NCBI RefSeq assembly: GCF_014851395.1
Contig: NW_024041150.1
Span: 7,147,975 to 7,211,974 of the forward strand
Length of the DNA: 64,000 nucleotides
DNA from: Micropterus salmoides
Lineage: Eukaryota; Chordata; Actinopteri; Centrarchiformes; Centrarchidae
Reading direction: 5' to 3'
Shown: piece by piece, positions 1 through 11,162 of the stretch
Layout: every line of letters starts with the position of its first letter
Numbering within the stretch: position 1 is the stretch's first letter
Position numbers and translations under genes: made by a program
Notes under the pieces: generated by a model
What the model was told of the DNA's origin: nothing
The model's database searches: none
What the model saw: the letters and a program-made list of their open reading frames with translations, nothing else

Positions 1-611
1 CAAAGCAACAGGCTGATAATAATCTATATCTGCTCTTCTAAGTAAAATCAATCCATGTAATGCCTGAAATGTTGGCAGGTAGATTGAAGATTAGAGATTC
101 AGGCCATGGAACCAAAACCAGGTGAGGTCAAGGAGGGCCCAAGCCGAAGGGTAGAACCTAAAGGCAAAAAGACACAAATATAGCACTTTACAATTTGTAG
201 TCTGATACATTCAGCTTCCAGGTTGACACCTCTCCCTCCCAATATGGTTAATAAAGGTCCCCAAATGCTAAAAAACTTTGGGTTGCCATCAAGACACAGT
301 GTCATTTAACCATTTAAGGAAAGGAGGCGGATTTCCACTCCCTCAGGATAACCCTTTATTCAATAACCATATCAAACATGAGAGTTTGTTGTTATGCTGG
401 AAGGAGAGAAAACAAGTGGCTGGAACAGCCTAATATCACAGAGAGACCGTCAGGGATTAGCTGTCTATTGTATATGAAACTGTACACATTGAACATGTCA
501 TCCCAACAGTTCTTGAGCTTGGGACAGGCCCAGAAAAGATGTCCAAGTGACATCAGACTCACAAACTCACGCTGCCTAAAAAGTGCTCATTGCTTACCTT
601 ATTAAGGATTA
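1..611. other. Intergenic, no recognised feature
   Basis: No coding exon, RNA gene or repeat that I recognise. The short open frames here have no family resemblance and no convincing splice context. Confidence 0.5.
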
Positions 612-742
612 TGTGGGTGGTGATGGTACAGTGGATAAGACGCATGCCTTTGGTGTGAGAGACCCGGGTTCAATTCCCCACTGGGACAAGTCCACCAATG
701 TATCCCTGAGCAAGACACTTAACCAGAGGCGTGCGACCTCTT
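612..742 (+). repeat. tRNA-derived SINE, 5' part
   Basis: The sequence starts with a tRNA-like head: a box A (TGGTACAGTGG) followed about 35 bp later by a box B (GGTTCAATTCC), the internal RNA polymerase III promoter. It continues with the family body (CCCTGAGCAAGACACTTAAC). The same body is seen at 18686-18858, 47184-47386 and 54708-54878. This copy stops after the GCGTGCGACCTC segment and lacks the 3' tail present in the 47-kb copy. Confidence 0.8.
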
Positions 743-1020
743 TTGGGGTAGTTATGTTTCAATATTATTTGTGTGAAGAGATGAGCGATCTATGTGTAAT
801 CTGTAAATATAAAACACTTTGCACAAACACAAAATGAAGATTTGTAAACTCATTTAATATTTTGCAAATAGAAAACAAATTCCACAAATAATAAAAATAT
901 CTGTGAATATATTAATAGTTTACAAATAAATCAACCACATTTGTGAATATCTTCCTAACATTTACAACTTTCAAACAGGCGTTTGTGAGTCCCACCTGTA
1001 TTTGTCAATCTCAGTTCTTC
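743..1020. repeat. AT-rich degenerate repeat
   Basis: A stretch dominated by related words such as CACAAATA, TTTGTGAAT and TTTACAAAT on both strands, which looks like a decayed dispersed repeat. No open frame of interest. Confidence 0.35.
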
Positions 1021-1039
1021 ACACACGGAGTTTTGAAAC

Positions 1040-1268
1040 AAAGTTTCCGCCGATGGAAAGAAAATCGACTCGTGTCATTCGGCTGTTTTTGGAGACCACG
1101 TGATAATGCCTGCTGATGACGTCATTTCCACATTTCAAAGTAAAACAGCCTCCGAACTGTCTGAATGCGCGAGCTTGTTGCTATCGCGAAGGAAATATCA
1201 GCTGCTGTTTCCACCAAATGTGAATGCAGGCTGAAATTCAACCGTGTTGTTGTGTCGGGAGAGCAGCG
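1040..1268 (+). promoter_or_regulatory. Candidate promoter and non-coding first exon
   Basis: This stretch is richer in CpG than its surroundings. It has an E-box CACGTG (1097-1102) and a perfect palindromic CRE TGACGTCA (1117-1124), followed by a GC-richer segment ending in a strong splice donor (GCG|GTGAGT, exon end 1268). Together these look like a vertebrate promoter with a 5'-UTR exon on the plus strand. Transcription is inferred only. A promoter inside a transposable element is the main alternative. Confidence 0.4.
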
Positions 1269-1514
1269 GTGAGTAAGAAATAGTATAATTATATATCAAT
1301 GTATTAAGCTATGAGCACAGGGAAAGTCCGCTAGCCGCTAGGCTAACGTTAATTTCAGCAGTTTGAAAATGCCACAGGCTCTAGCTAATGATGGTGTTTA
1401 GCAAAAGCAAACCAAGACTATGAGCCGAATGTTTGTTAAAGGTTGGTGTGAGCTATGTTCGATGCATGTTAGTGGACTGTACTGAATTTACATTCAATAT
1501 ACTTTTATCTCTAG

Positions 1515-1592
1515 TATGGCCAAAAGCCGAGTGGACATCGGTGGTAGTTCCTGTCCTGTGGTCAACAGCAGCATCAAGAACAACAACGAAAT
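1515..1592 (+). pseudogene. Possible exon beginning with ATG, cut by a repeat
   Basis: A pyrimidine-containing acceptor (TTTATCTCTAG, AG at 1513-1514) is followed at once by ATG (1516). About 25 codons read MAKSRVDIGGSSCPVV and onward before the frame enters a dispersed repeat at about 1593. The acceptor pairs well with the donor at 1268/1269 (intron about 246 bp). I do not recognise the peptide. It could be the start of a gene truncated by the repeat, or chance. There are AATAAA-type signals near 1895. Confidence 0.25.
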
Positions 1593-1876
1593 TAAAGCTG
1601 CAAGCAGCGTTGGGCGGGCCCTCGCACTAGTAGCGCGTCCGCGTGTGAGCCGGCCGAGTTGCACATTCTGGAGCTCTGCCGGTGCGGCTGTGAATTTCCT
1701 ACGCGGTTCCGACGCCGCATGAAGGTGCTATATGTCACTTCCTGTGTCCCCTATGTGGAGCTACATAGCACTTGCCGCTATGAATATAAATCGGTATTGG
1801 TGTGTAGATGTCTGCGGGGTGGGAGAGTTATCAAGCACGTAAAGTTTGTTTCAGATGTGAGCATGTACACTGAACA
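1593..1876 (+). repeat. Left-end fragment of a dispersed teleost repeat
   Basis: Begins TTAAAGCTGCAAGCAGCG then GGGCGGGCCCTCGCAC, an opening I recall from a repeat common in fish genomes. The last ~60 bp (1817-1876, from GCGGGGTGGGAGAG to GTACACTGAA) recur almost unchanged at 3590-3650, where the tandem array of the same family starts. No family name is assigned. Confidence 0.55.
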
Positions 1877-2658
1877 ATAATGTACCCAAACAATAAAATA
1901 AATTCCTTTTATATTTCCCTGCCTTGTTGTTTATGTGTACATACAGAGGAAGAATGTGAGAACAGCACACATTTCATCGTTACTGTGTGTTAGAGCATGG
2001 GAGAACAGTGGATACTTTTAATACAGCCCACACCCCTAATACTGTGTAACTATAACAAGTAGAGAACAGAAGAAAAAGATGTTCTTTCTTTACAACTGTC
2101 TGCATAGCTTATTCATATTGTGTAATGAATGAAAATAAATAGGCCTACTAGGCTCCTCTCTACTTTGACATTTAAGATTAGCTTGTTTGATCCACCTTCA
2201 TACACATGTGACATTACTGTACAACTTGAGAAAGGTGAGTTGTTTTCTGCTCCAGCCTGCCTAAAAGAAAAGCGTTTTGGGGATTAAATGGACTTTATTA
2301 GCTGCTGCAGTGCAGGATGAACTCAGAATAGACCCATTTCTCACCTTATTATTCTAAATCATGCAACGAAGAAGAAGAAATGCATAATAAATCCTGGGAC
2401 AAAATCTGTCCACAAATACTGTACAGCATGTAGTCTGATGATCAAGACTTGTGTTATAGCTGACTTGGGCAGTGAAATGTTTTTTTAATTCATGTGGTCA
2501 TAGTTGTCCACAACTCAAATCAGAATATAAGAAGAAATGTTTTATACCACCTCAAGAAGGCTTCCTATCAGAAAGGTAGGAAGGTATTTCAAATGTACAA
2601 CTGCAGTACTTAAATCTAAGTAAAGTAATTTCCCTGACATTTTTGTGTTACTTTACTT
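1877..2658. other. Intergenic, AT-rich, no recognised gene
   Basis: Contains AATAAA hexamers just after the repeat (about 1893-1905) and no other signal I can support. Confidence 0.4.
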
Positions 2659-3336
2659 TTAATAGACCCATGTAAGAGGTTTTATACTTCCTGTGAGTAT
2701 AATCCAATCAATCTTATTTTCATACTGTATATCCGTTGTGTAATTTGATAAATTGTGTTGTATGTCGTGCTCGCATCTCAGAGAAGACTCTGACTGCAAC
2801 ATGCGTCTTTGTAAAGAGAGAAACAGACAGAAAAAGTCTCTAACTCTGCCTGTCAGCTCGCTCTGCTCCGTTAAAACTGAATTTACCATACAGAATTGAA
2901 TACGAGTGCACTCCAGATTTAGCTGCAGCCAGCTGACCGTGTGCTTCTCCCTATACCGCAGTTCTGTGTCCATGCATGCAGCAAACTGAAAGCACTGTCT
3001 GTCGGAGCGTCTACGTGAAAAGAGAAGGAAGACATTGCTGGTAGTATTGTCTTCAGAGTTGTTAAACACCTCAGCGCACTGAAGGAAGCCATCTGACTGT
3101 GTGAGGGGCAAGATCGTTGATGTCTGCAGGCAGAGTAGGAGCTCTCCTGTCTGACTGGTCCACCAATAGCAGAGAAGATGACCCCTTGAGACACAGCCCC
3201 TCCTCATTTGCATAATGAGGCAGAAATGCATACAAAAATTTAAAAAAGACAGGCAGAAATAAATACCATGGGTGAAAATAAATAAGGTAAATAAATACAA
3301 AGGAAGAATAAAACAGACAAAAATATTAAAACACAC
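2659..3336 (-). other. Unrecognised 225-codon open frame
   Basis: The frame is open for 225 codons, long for AT-rich non-coding DNA. Its first ~40 codons are hydrophobic low complexity arising from an AAATA-rich tract and are unlikely to be protein. The middle (from about 3200 down to 2890) reads more like protein, for example CAEVFNNSEDNTTSNVFLLF, and follows a TGCAG acceptor-like site. An octamer ATGCAAAT and a CTATTGGT inverted CCAAT lie at about 3165-3215 in the same orientation. I match it to no family. It may be a diverged exon, an old transposon remnant, or chance. Confidence 0.2.
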
Positions 3337-3565
3337 ACATAAATAAATACATTAAAAAATTAGTAATAAATAAAGTTGAATAAACAAATAAGGTAATTAT
3401 AACAAAGGTGAATAAGTAAAGGCACTAATTAAAATATATACATTTATGTCTCCTTGTATAATTTAATTACTACCTACATTTATTTATTTACTTATTTTTT
3501 TGTGTATTTAATTGGATGCTTATTTATTTATTGAGCATTTATTTATTTCTGTATTTATTTCTGAC
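3225..3565. repeat. AT-rich simple repeat (AAATA/TTTAT)
   Basis: Long runs of AAATA and, further right, TTTATTTA words, interrupted but clearly low complexity. Ends just before the tandem array. Confidence 0.6.
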
Positions 3566-4008
3566 TGTGTCAGGATCGGTCCTCCATAGCGGGGTGGGAG
3601 AGTTATCAAGCACGTAAAGTTTGGTTCAGATGTGAGCATGTACACTGAAGTTACAACAACTTCCTGTGTCATGGCGAAGACTTGATCTCTGACGCCACGC
3701 CACGGACACACCCATTGACGAAAACTCGCAAATAGCACAACTTTTCATCTTCAATGCCTTTAGAAGGCACAGCACAAATTTGAAGTCGGTCGGACTAAAT
3801 CCCTAGGAGGAGTTCGTTAAAGTACGAAGTGTGTAAATCATCCAAAATTTGACGTAAAATTCAAAATGGCCTACTTCCTGTTGATTTTAGGGCATCGCTC
3901 CAAGAGGCTTTTTTGTGTGTCTGGACAAGATACACGTACCACAGAAAATTCGTGCACGTAGGTAAAACGTGCGGCGGGGGCTGCTTCGTTAAAAGTCACT
4001 TCCTGTTG

Positions 4009-4024
4009 CCAGCAGGTGGCGCTA
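4009..4024 (+). promoter_or_regulatory. CTCF-like motif, array copy 1
   Basis: CCAGCAGGTGGCGCTA agrees with the well-known vertebrate CTCF core consensus at all 16 positions I compared. Binding is not shown. Confidence 0.4.
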
Positions 4025-4475
4025 TGACTGTCTGTGAATGTCAGCATGTACATGTGTTCAGGGCGGGACTCTCATCCTACATGTACAGTTTGGTCCAGAT
4101 GTGAGCATGTACACTGAAGTTACGACAACTTCCGTGTCATGGCGAAGAGCTGATCTTTGACGCCACGCCACGGACACGCCCATTGACGAAAACTTGCAAA
4201 TAGCACAACTTTTCATCTTCAATGCCTTTAGAAGGCACAGCAAAATTTGAGGTCGGTCGGACTAAATCCCTAGGAGGAGTTCGTTAAAGTACGAAGTGTG
4301 TAAATCATCCAAAATTTGACGTAAAATTCAAAATGGCCGACTTCCTGTTGATTTTAGGGCATCGCTCCAAGAGGCTTTTTTGTGCGTCTGGACAAGATAC
4401 ACGTACCACAGAAAATTCGTGCACGTAGGTAAAACGTGCGGCGGGGGCTGCTTCGTTAAAAGTCACTTCCTGTTG

Positions 4476-4491
4476 CCAGCAGGTGGCGCTA
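4476..4491 (+). promoter_or_regulatory. CTCF-like motif, array copy 2
   Basis: Identical word, 467 bp after copy 1, same orientation. Confidence 0.4.
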
Positions 4492-4937
4492 TGACTGTCT
4501 GTGAATGTCAGCATGTACATGTGTTCAGGGCGGGACTCTCATTCTACATGTACAGTTTGGTCCAGATGTGAGCATGTACACTGAAGTTACGACAACTTCC
4601 GTGTCATGGCGAAGAGTTGATCTTTGACGCCACGGACACGCCCATTGACGAAAACTTGCAAATAGCACAACTTTTCATCTTCAATGCCTTTAGAAGGCAC
4701 AGCACAAATTTGAGGTCGGTCGACTAAATCCCTAGGAGGAGTTCGTTAAAGTACGAAGTGTGTAAATCATCCAAAATTTGACGTAAAATTCAAAATGGCC
4801 GACTTCCTGTTGATTTTAGGCTATGGCTCCAAGAGGCTTTTTTGTGCGTCTGGACAAGATACACGTACCACAGAAAATTCGTGCACGTAGGTGAAACGTG
4901 CGGCGGGGGCTGCTTCGTTAAAGGTCACTTTCTGTTG

Positions 4938-4953
4938 CCAGCAGGTGGCGCTA
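4938..4953 (+). promoter_or_regulatory. CTCF-like motif, array copy 3
   Basis: Identical word, 462 bp after copy 2. A weaker relative (AAGGTGGCGCTA) lies at about 5385-5396 in the diverged last unit. Confidence 0.4.
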
Positions 4954-5526
4954 TGACTGTGGGTGAATGTCGGCATGTACATGTGTTCAGGGCGGGACTC
5001 TCATCCTACATGTACAGTTTGGTCCAGATGTGAGCATGTACACTGAAGTTACGACAACTTCCTGTTTCATTGCGAATCATCGACGCCACGGACACGCCCA
5101 TTGACGAAAACTCGCAAATAGCACAACTTTTCATCGTCAATGCCTTTAGAAGGCACAGCAGAAATTTGACGTCGATCCGACTAAATCCCTAGGAGGAGTT
5201 CGTTAAAGTACGAAGTGTGTAAATCATCCAAAAATGGCCATAAAATTCAAAATGGCCGACTTCCTGTTGACTTTAGGCTATGGGTTCTTGAGGCTTTTTG
5301 TGCGTCTTGATACGATACATGTCCCCAGAAAATTTCGTACATGTAGGTTGAACGTGAACGAGGGGCTAATCATTTCCAATTTTCAAGGTGGCGCTAGCGA
5401 GTCATTTTGCCACGCCCATGTGCGAAACTTGTAGAATACGAAATTTTTCACCGGTTCTGACATGTTTGCAAATTTTGGTGAGTTTTCGAGTATGTTTAGG
5501 CCATGTCATTTGGGCCTACTTTGCAG

Positions 5527-5531
5527 AAAAA

Positions 5532-5568
<37 letters not shown>
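5527..5568. repeat. Poly-A and (TA)n microsatellite
   Basis: A run of A followed by about 13 TA dinucleotides near the right end of the tandem array. Confidence 0.9.
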
Positions 5569-5570
<2 letters not shown>

Positions 5571-6019
5571 CCGAGCAGATTCAATAGGGACCTCGCACGG
5601 TCGTGCTCGGGCCCTAATTAAGAATTTATAAGTCCTTAAGATATAACGCTAACTTTCACCGTCACGTTCTACCGCTCGCGCTCTCTCTCTCGCTGGCACA
5701 CACAGGGAGCCAAACCAGCGATGTGTTGCTGCACAGTGTGCCGATGAAATCAACGTTGCAGTCATATTGATGAGCATGTGAAATTTAAGTAGCGTGGTCA
5801 TTCATTCATTAGCAGTGGTGAAATGCGTCGGATACAGTGGCAACACTGGTCCCAGCGCTACTCACATGTAGCACGCCGTTGACCTCACGATGCCGCCCAC
5901 CGCTGTAACACAAACAACTTCACCAGGTCGTATCGCTCCCCGTGGCCCTTGTTGAGATTATTTCTTAAGTGGCATTGTTGATGTAACAGGGAAAGGTAAG
6001 AAGTATTTTCACTGATCCC

Positions 6020-6563
6020 TGTTACGGGGTGTGGTGTATGGACAGAGAGGACCCAAATGCAGCACTCAGAGGGAAGGAGGTTTATTGAGGGAAAAAAGGG
6101 TGAGAGGGACTGGAGTGGAGGGAGAGGAGGACGTCGGGGAAGTACTGGCACGGGGAACCAAGGAGACAGGGGGCCAGGGAGCCGGGGAACACAGGGGCCG
6201 AGGAAGCGAGGAGAGGCGGGGGAACATGGTGGACGCCGTGAGGGAAGTCCGAAGAGGAGTGGGCCAGTGGATGAGCCCAGCCGAACGGAGGACGAGGGTG
6301 AGTGTACCTGGGAGGGAAACAGACAGAGAGACAAGGTTAGGGATGACAGTGACAAGGCACAGGGTAAGTTTGAAAAACAAGAAACATGAAAGCCTGAACA
6401 CGGAGGTGGCACCGGGTATGGAGCAACGACGATCAAGCGAGGATGGTGTGGAGAACCGGGGTTGAAATACAGGCTGGGATGAGGTTGATTACTGGCAGGT
6501 GTGGCAGGCTGACGAGGTGGATGATGGGATGCAGGTGCAGGTAGTTGGCTGGGCTCAGGAGCA

Positions 6564-6599
<36 letters not shown>

Positions 6600-6721
6600 A
6601 CACGGGGGAGAAAACACAGAGAGGCGGGCAGAGAACAGGAAACCAAGGAAAAAAGCAGAAGAACTGATAAAAAGTAGAAAAAACCAGGACACTCACCATC
6701 AGCCGGGCTGCCACCACAACA
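6020..6721 (-). mobile_element. Solo LTR of an LTR retrotransposon
   Basis: A 702-bp element with TGTTAC...ACAACA ends (TG...CA), flanked on both sides by the same six bases, GATCCC (6014-6019 and 6722-6727), the mark of integration. On the minus strand an AATAAA lies about 60 bp before the element's end, as in an R/U5 region, so it is read in minus orientation. No gag or pol is attached, so it is a solo LTR left by recombination. Large open frames on both strands here are by-products of G+A-rich and (GA)n sequence. Confidence 0.75.
6566..6600. repeat. (GA)n microsatellite
   Basis: About 15 GA dinucleotides inside the solo LTR. Confidence 0.9.
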
Positions 6722-6727
6722 GATCCC

Positions 6728-8115
6728 AGAGTTTTCTGACCTTCTAGCTTTAGGTATTTCTCACATGTTGTTGTCCTTGTCAGGAAGACAACAATAGACT
6801 GATTAGGTAAAGACAGTAGCCCGGGCATCAGGCTAACAGATATCAGTGTTCTCTGGGAGCCACACTGACCCAGGGGCAGTTTTATATTTCTGTCTATTAT
6901 AGCAGTGGTGGGCTGAGGCTGTGTGATGAAATCTGGGTGGCTGGATGTGGCAGCAGGTGCTTAACCAGGTCTGGAGTAGAACGATCAGAATCACAAAGAT
7001 GGAGAGCAAGCATCTTTCTCCAACGAGGTGACAACGTTGATTTGTGGTTTAAAACCTGAGAGCTGTTAATTGAGCGGTACGCTCATCTAACGTTTAATTT
7101 ATCCTGAATTTCCATCTGAATGTGAAAACTGTCATGCAGCATCCCAGCAGCAGCCAGCTAAAGAATGAGCTAATAGACCCCACAGCTGCTAAGTTAACGT
7201 TAATTATTATCTTTGAGGTGTGCAAAGCGTTTTACAGATGTGTTTTCTGTTAAGTCTTTACATGAGTAACGTTAGCTATTCAAATATGTATTATTGGTCT
7301 GTCAGACCTATAAAACCTTCAGACTTCCTTATTTGACATTTTAAATATGCAGAGGCAGCACACAAATGCCACAAATGATTTAATTAACTTTGTTACTGTG
7401 TTATATTCAAAGTAACTGAAGCTTTCAGTCCATGTGCAAAATAAAGCTGTGTAGACTCTGAAAGCAGAGTTTAGTTTTTCACCATAGACAGAGCTCAGTC
7501 TGCTGTTTGAGGGTTTCCAGTCAGACTCCTGTAAGCCCCCTGTAGCCAAAATCACACTATGAATGTGACGGTTATTATTTTCATCACTTCAGGTTCTTTG
7601 TGATTCTGATGACTTCACAAGAGGTGATGTTGTCACCACTGATGAAGAGTCTCTTCAGGCTGTAAAAGCACATGCTGAGACAGAAGAAGCTGGAAAACTG
7701 ACTGTTCCTTACCTTTGCAATTACTCCTTTTGAATAGAATTTAAATGTTTCATTCGTGCTCGTTTGAAATGCCTTATAAGATGATATAATAATGCATTGC
7801 TACTTTTCACCAGGTTGCCTCACAGTGATTGACTGATATTGATTATTATGTGCAGGTGTTGCACAGTCCAGAGCAGCAGGTTTCCTGGGACACTGTAAGG
7901 TAACAGGAAGAGGTGCTTCCACAGTGGCTGGTATAAACAGGATCCATGGCTTCCAGTCAAGACTCTGCCTACTGTTAGATTACCTCATATCACAGTAAAT
8001 ACTTATTTTCAGGTAAGGTGTGTTTGGTTTATGTTACAATTTTTTTTAGAAAAAGAAGCTTTATTTAGGTTTGATCTGTGGCTCTGCTTTGGATTGTAAG
8101 CCTCAGCTGGTTGTA
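6728..8115. other. Intergenic, no recognised feature
   Basis: About 1.4 kb with no coding exon, RNA gene or repeat I can name. Confidence 0.45.
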
Positions 8116-8372
8116 TTTTATCCATTCATCATCAACCACTTATCCTGCGTACAGGGTCGCGGGGGGGCTGGAGCCAATCCCAGCTGATATCGGGCGAAAG
8201 GCGGGGTACACCCTGGACAGGTCGCCAGTCGATCGCAGGGCCACACATGGACAAACAACCACTCACGCTCACACCTAAGGACAATTTAGGGTAACCAATT
8301 AACCTAGCCTGCATGTTTTTGGACGGTGGGAGGAAGCCGGAGCACCCGGAGAGAACATGCAAACTCCACACA
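8116..8372. repeat. Dispersed fish repeat with the 'GGGTCGCGGGGGGCTGGAGCC' type core
   Basis: Contains the words CTTATCCTGCGTACAGGGTC, GCGAAAGGCGGGGTACACC and GGACAGGTCGCCAGTCGATC, which I recall as a very common fish repeat tail of non-LTR (Rex/Expander-like) type. The family name is from memory. Open frames on both strands here are parts of the repeat. Confidence 0.65.
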
Positions 8373-11160
8373 TGCGTTTTATTTATATTGTAATTATTTA
8401 TTTAAATAAATAGTCAAATGACATGTATCTTTTTAATGATTATTCAGTTTACCTGATGTTATATGCTGATTCATTCTCTCCAATGAGAATGGCTTTTAAA
8501 ATGTGGAACTGACTTTTCCTGAACGATTACTGATTTAAAAATGGATGTTTTGTTAAAATGACCAGAGGTTCGGAGAAACTGTAACAGGTTGAAGTAGAAC
8601 AGGAATCAAAAACTGTCAAATATTAAAACAACAGTCTGATATTGAAAACATTTAATTATTATATACAACATCTTCCATCAAACTCATTGACTCATTGGGG
8701 AGACGTCCGTTTTTGCTTGTGATAAGCTAGCCCAAATCACACCATCAAAACTTCTAGTTTCATACTATATACTTGTTTCGTGAAGCACATGCAGGATTTT
8801 TACATGTCAACATTAGGTTATTGCAGCAAATGGACAGCAGAACAACAAAGAAGCCCCTGCTGTGAAGAAGCCATTTGAGTAACATACATTAGTACGTACC
8901 ACCGGTTATTGTGGCACTAAAACTGAGTTGATGGCTCACTATGACTCTGAACTGATAGTAAAACACATACTTTTGTGTTTGTATGTTGTATTTACCATGG
9001 AGTTCATGCCCTTCCCTTCTCATGTTCGCCTGTTTGTCCCTCTCATCTGTGTTCTTGTTATATGCTGCAGATTGTAGTGGTGTGACACGATTTGCAGTGA
9101 CCATCGATTGCAGTGAGCACATGCGGTGGGTAAGTTGGTGCACCCCTGGAGCACACCCTTAGTTAGACTGCCTCCCCACAGCTGGCCCTGGCCCACTCCA
9201 CTCTCTTGTTTGGTTCAATAAGTAATAACTGGGAGTGTGTTTTGTTAAAAATAAAATAACTTGTAATAAATTTTCATATTCCATTTGTAATTTGATTGTT
9301 TGTGTTACTCACATCCTCTTTTCAGGCACTTCCAATTACCTTTTGGAGCCACGTCTGTCTTTCTTACTTGTGTAGCCTTTGTATAAAGTAGAAAAAGCAT
9401 TTCCTGGGGTGGAAGTCCCCAGGTGGCATTGTCGGATAGTTAGATTCTGGTGGTGGTGATTCCTCTCTTGGCACCACCACCAGCCTGGCCACAAAGAAAA
9501 AATCTTATCCATTTTAACAAAACAATACATATGTATAAATATTTACAACTTTACTACAAGTGTTATGTCAGTTACAGGATATTATAAATCTAAAACATCA
9601 AAGCAATGTTAATTACATTTTCATTAGCTTCAGAGTATTCTACAGTAACTGGCTAGGAGGTGTATTAAGTCATCTGGAAAGAGACATCATGAAAGTGATG
9701 GCAGTTTAGTGAAGTTAAATGTAATGTGCACTTATCTGACCAAATACCAGTCTAAAGTGAGAAGGGCAAATGCTTGAGTGACAAAAACAATGCAAAGCAG
9801 GAGAGCAAGAGTCAGAGAGACCAAACTGACATAGGTTTATATGGGGACAAGCGAGCGGTGTCAGGGCTTTCATATGAAGCTGTACTGTCCAACAAAATAC
9901 TAATGGAGACACTAATTTTAAATTTAAAGTTTGGTGATGACACTGACTAGCATTAAAATAGCTTTAAACGGGGTTTGCAAGTTAAACATTTCTATCCGGG
10001 CATACCTGTAGAGATGTGCCTTCCAGAGCGGTGTTAATATATGTGGGTGGAAAATAAAAAAATTTATTAAGAATATATTTAACATAATTTAATAGACATA
10101 CAGTAGCTTTGCTTGGCCTACATGCAATGAATCAATGGCCTGACTCTCTCCATCCCTGCAGAATGTACAGGCTAGTATACCACAATATAGTTGATCGTGT
10201 ATACGCTAATTCCAGCGTTTCTTTTCTTGATTACCATGTGGAGAGACAAAACTTTTTAAATGACGTGTACATTTTAACTGGTTTTCCACAAATGTAGCAG
10301 TAGGTTGTATTACTAAAGAGTATGTGTTCAAAGACTGTATGCACTGATCATCAATAGTTTCAGTGCTATCCTTAACAGACGTGTCAGTATTTCCATTAAG
10401 AGCTTTAGCACCAAACTCCTGATACTTGTACTTGCTTAATTTCTCTACAAGTATTTTCAGTCTGTGTTGTGTTGACTGCAGTCTTAGTGTTGGACATTTT
10501 AATATCAAGTTCTTCTGAGGGTTGCACATATTTGAACGCCCTGCCCATGAACCTGATTCTTACAGTCAATCAGACTAGTTCCTCCTCTGATCAATTCAAT
10601 TCACTTGAACTTGGTTTTTAAAAAAAGCTGAAAAAGGTCTTAGTGAGTACATAACTTTGAGAATAATTCCACAATGACACTTACAAGCCTACCTATTAAC
10701 ATGTTTAAGATTAAATATAGATTTTTTCTGTTGAAAGTAAATAGCAAAACTCAATATATCAAGCATAATCTATACTAATCATTTAGATGCTTAATTTGGT
10801 TGTTTGTTTTGAAGCATGTGCAATTCATCGGTTTGTGTGTCTCTTTATTTATCAAGAAAATTTGTGCTAAAACTTTGCATAGAGGTACAAATATAAGATT
10901 CTAAAATGGGAGACTGTTTAGTATTGGTTTGCAGCATGCAAGACTTAAGATAGTTGAATAGATAGTTGAAAGTGTTTTTTTTGTCTAGATACCATTTGTA
11001 CCATTTGGTCCACACTGTCTTTTGTGTGTATTGTTGTGCCGTCCATGTTGAGGTCAATGTTCATGTGCACTTCACAGCTCTAAGTTCTTCACCAAATTGG
11101 AAGTGTAATTTGCTAATGAAAATGTAATTTTAATCAGTATTGTTGTCAGCACAACTGTAA
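8373..11160. other. Intergenic, AT-rich, no recognised feature
   Basis: About 2.8 kb in which I see no coding exon, RNA gene or named repeat. Short open frames on both strands have no protein character. Confidence 0.45.
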
Positions 11161-11162
11161 AC

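Larger units (their letters stand above)
3589..5617 (+). repeat. Tandem array, ~465-bp unit, of a dispersed teleost repeat
   Basis: The landmark GATGTGAGCATGTACACTGA starts at 3628, 4098, 4565 and 5027, giving periods of about 470, 467 and 462 bp. The first three units are very alike, and the fourth diverges towards the right end. Each full unit contains a block encoding the same meaningless 63-codon frame, and a CCAGCAGGTGGCGCTA word. A poly-A/(TA)n tract lies at about 5527-5568. The right end (5580-5617) carries a small hairpin (GCACG-GT-CGTGC) followed by CGGGCCCTAA, an imperfect mirror of the GGGCCCTCGCAC opening at 1614. The array does not encode a protein. Confidence 0.85.

Noticed and set aside
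612..742. Functional tRNA gene
   Set aside because: Boxes A and B are present, but no cloverleaf closes at the expected length and the body matches other SINE copies in the window.
3913..5033. Repeated 63-codon frames (MCVWTRYTYHRKF...) taken as a tandem gene family
   Set aside because: They repeat because the DNA is a ~465-bp tandem repeat. Flanking sequence is equally conserved, so there is no sign of coding constraint.
5885..6828. Long overlapping open frames on both strands
   Set aside because: They arise from the G+A/C+T-rich solo LTR and its (GA)n run. No protein family resemblance, and the element has clean integration marks.
8078..8371. Opposing frames with protein-like text
   Set aside because: They fall in a very common fish dispersed repeat.
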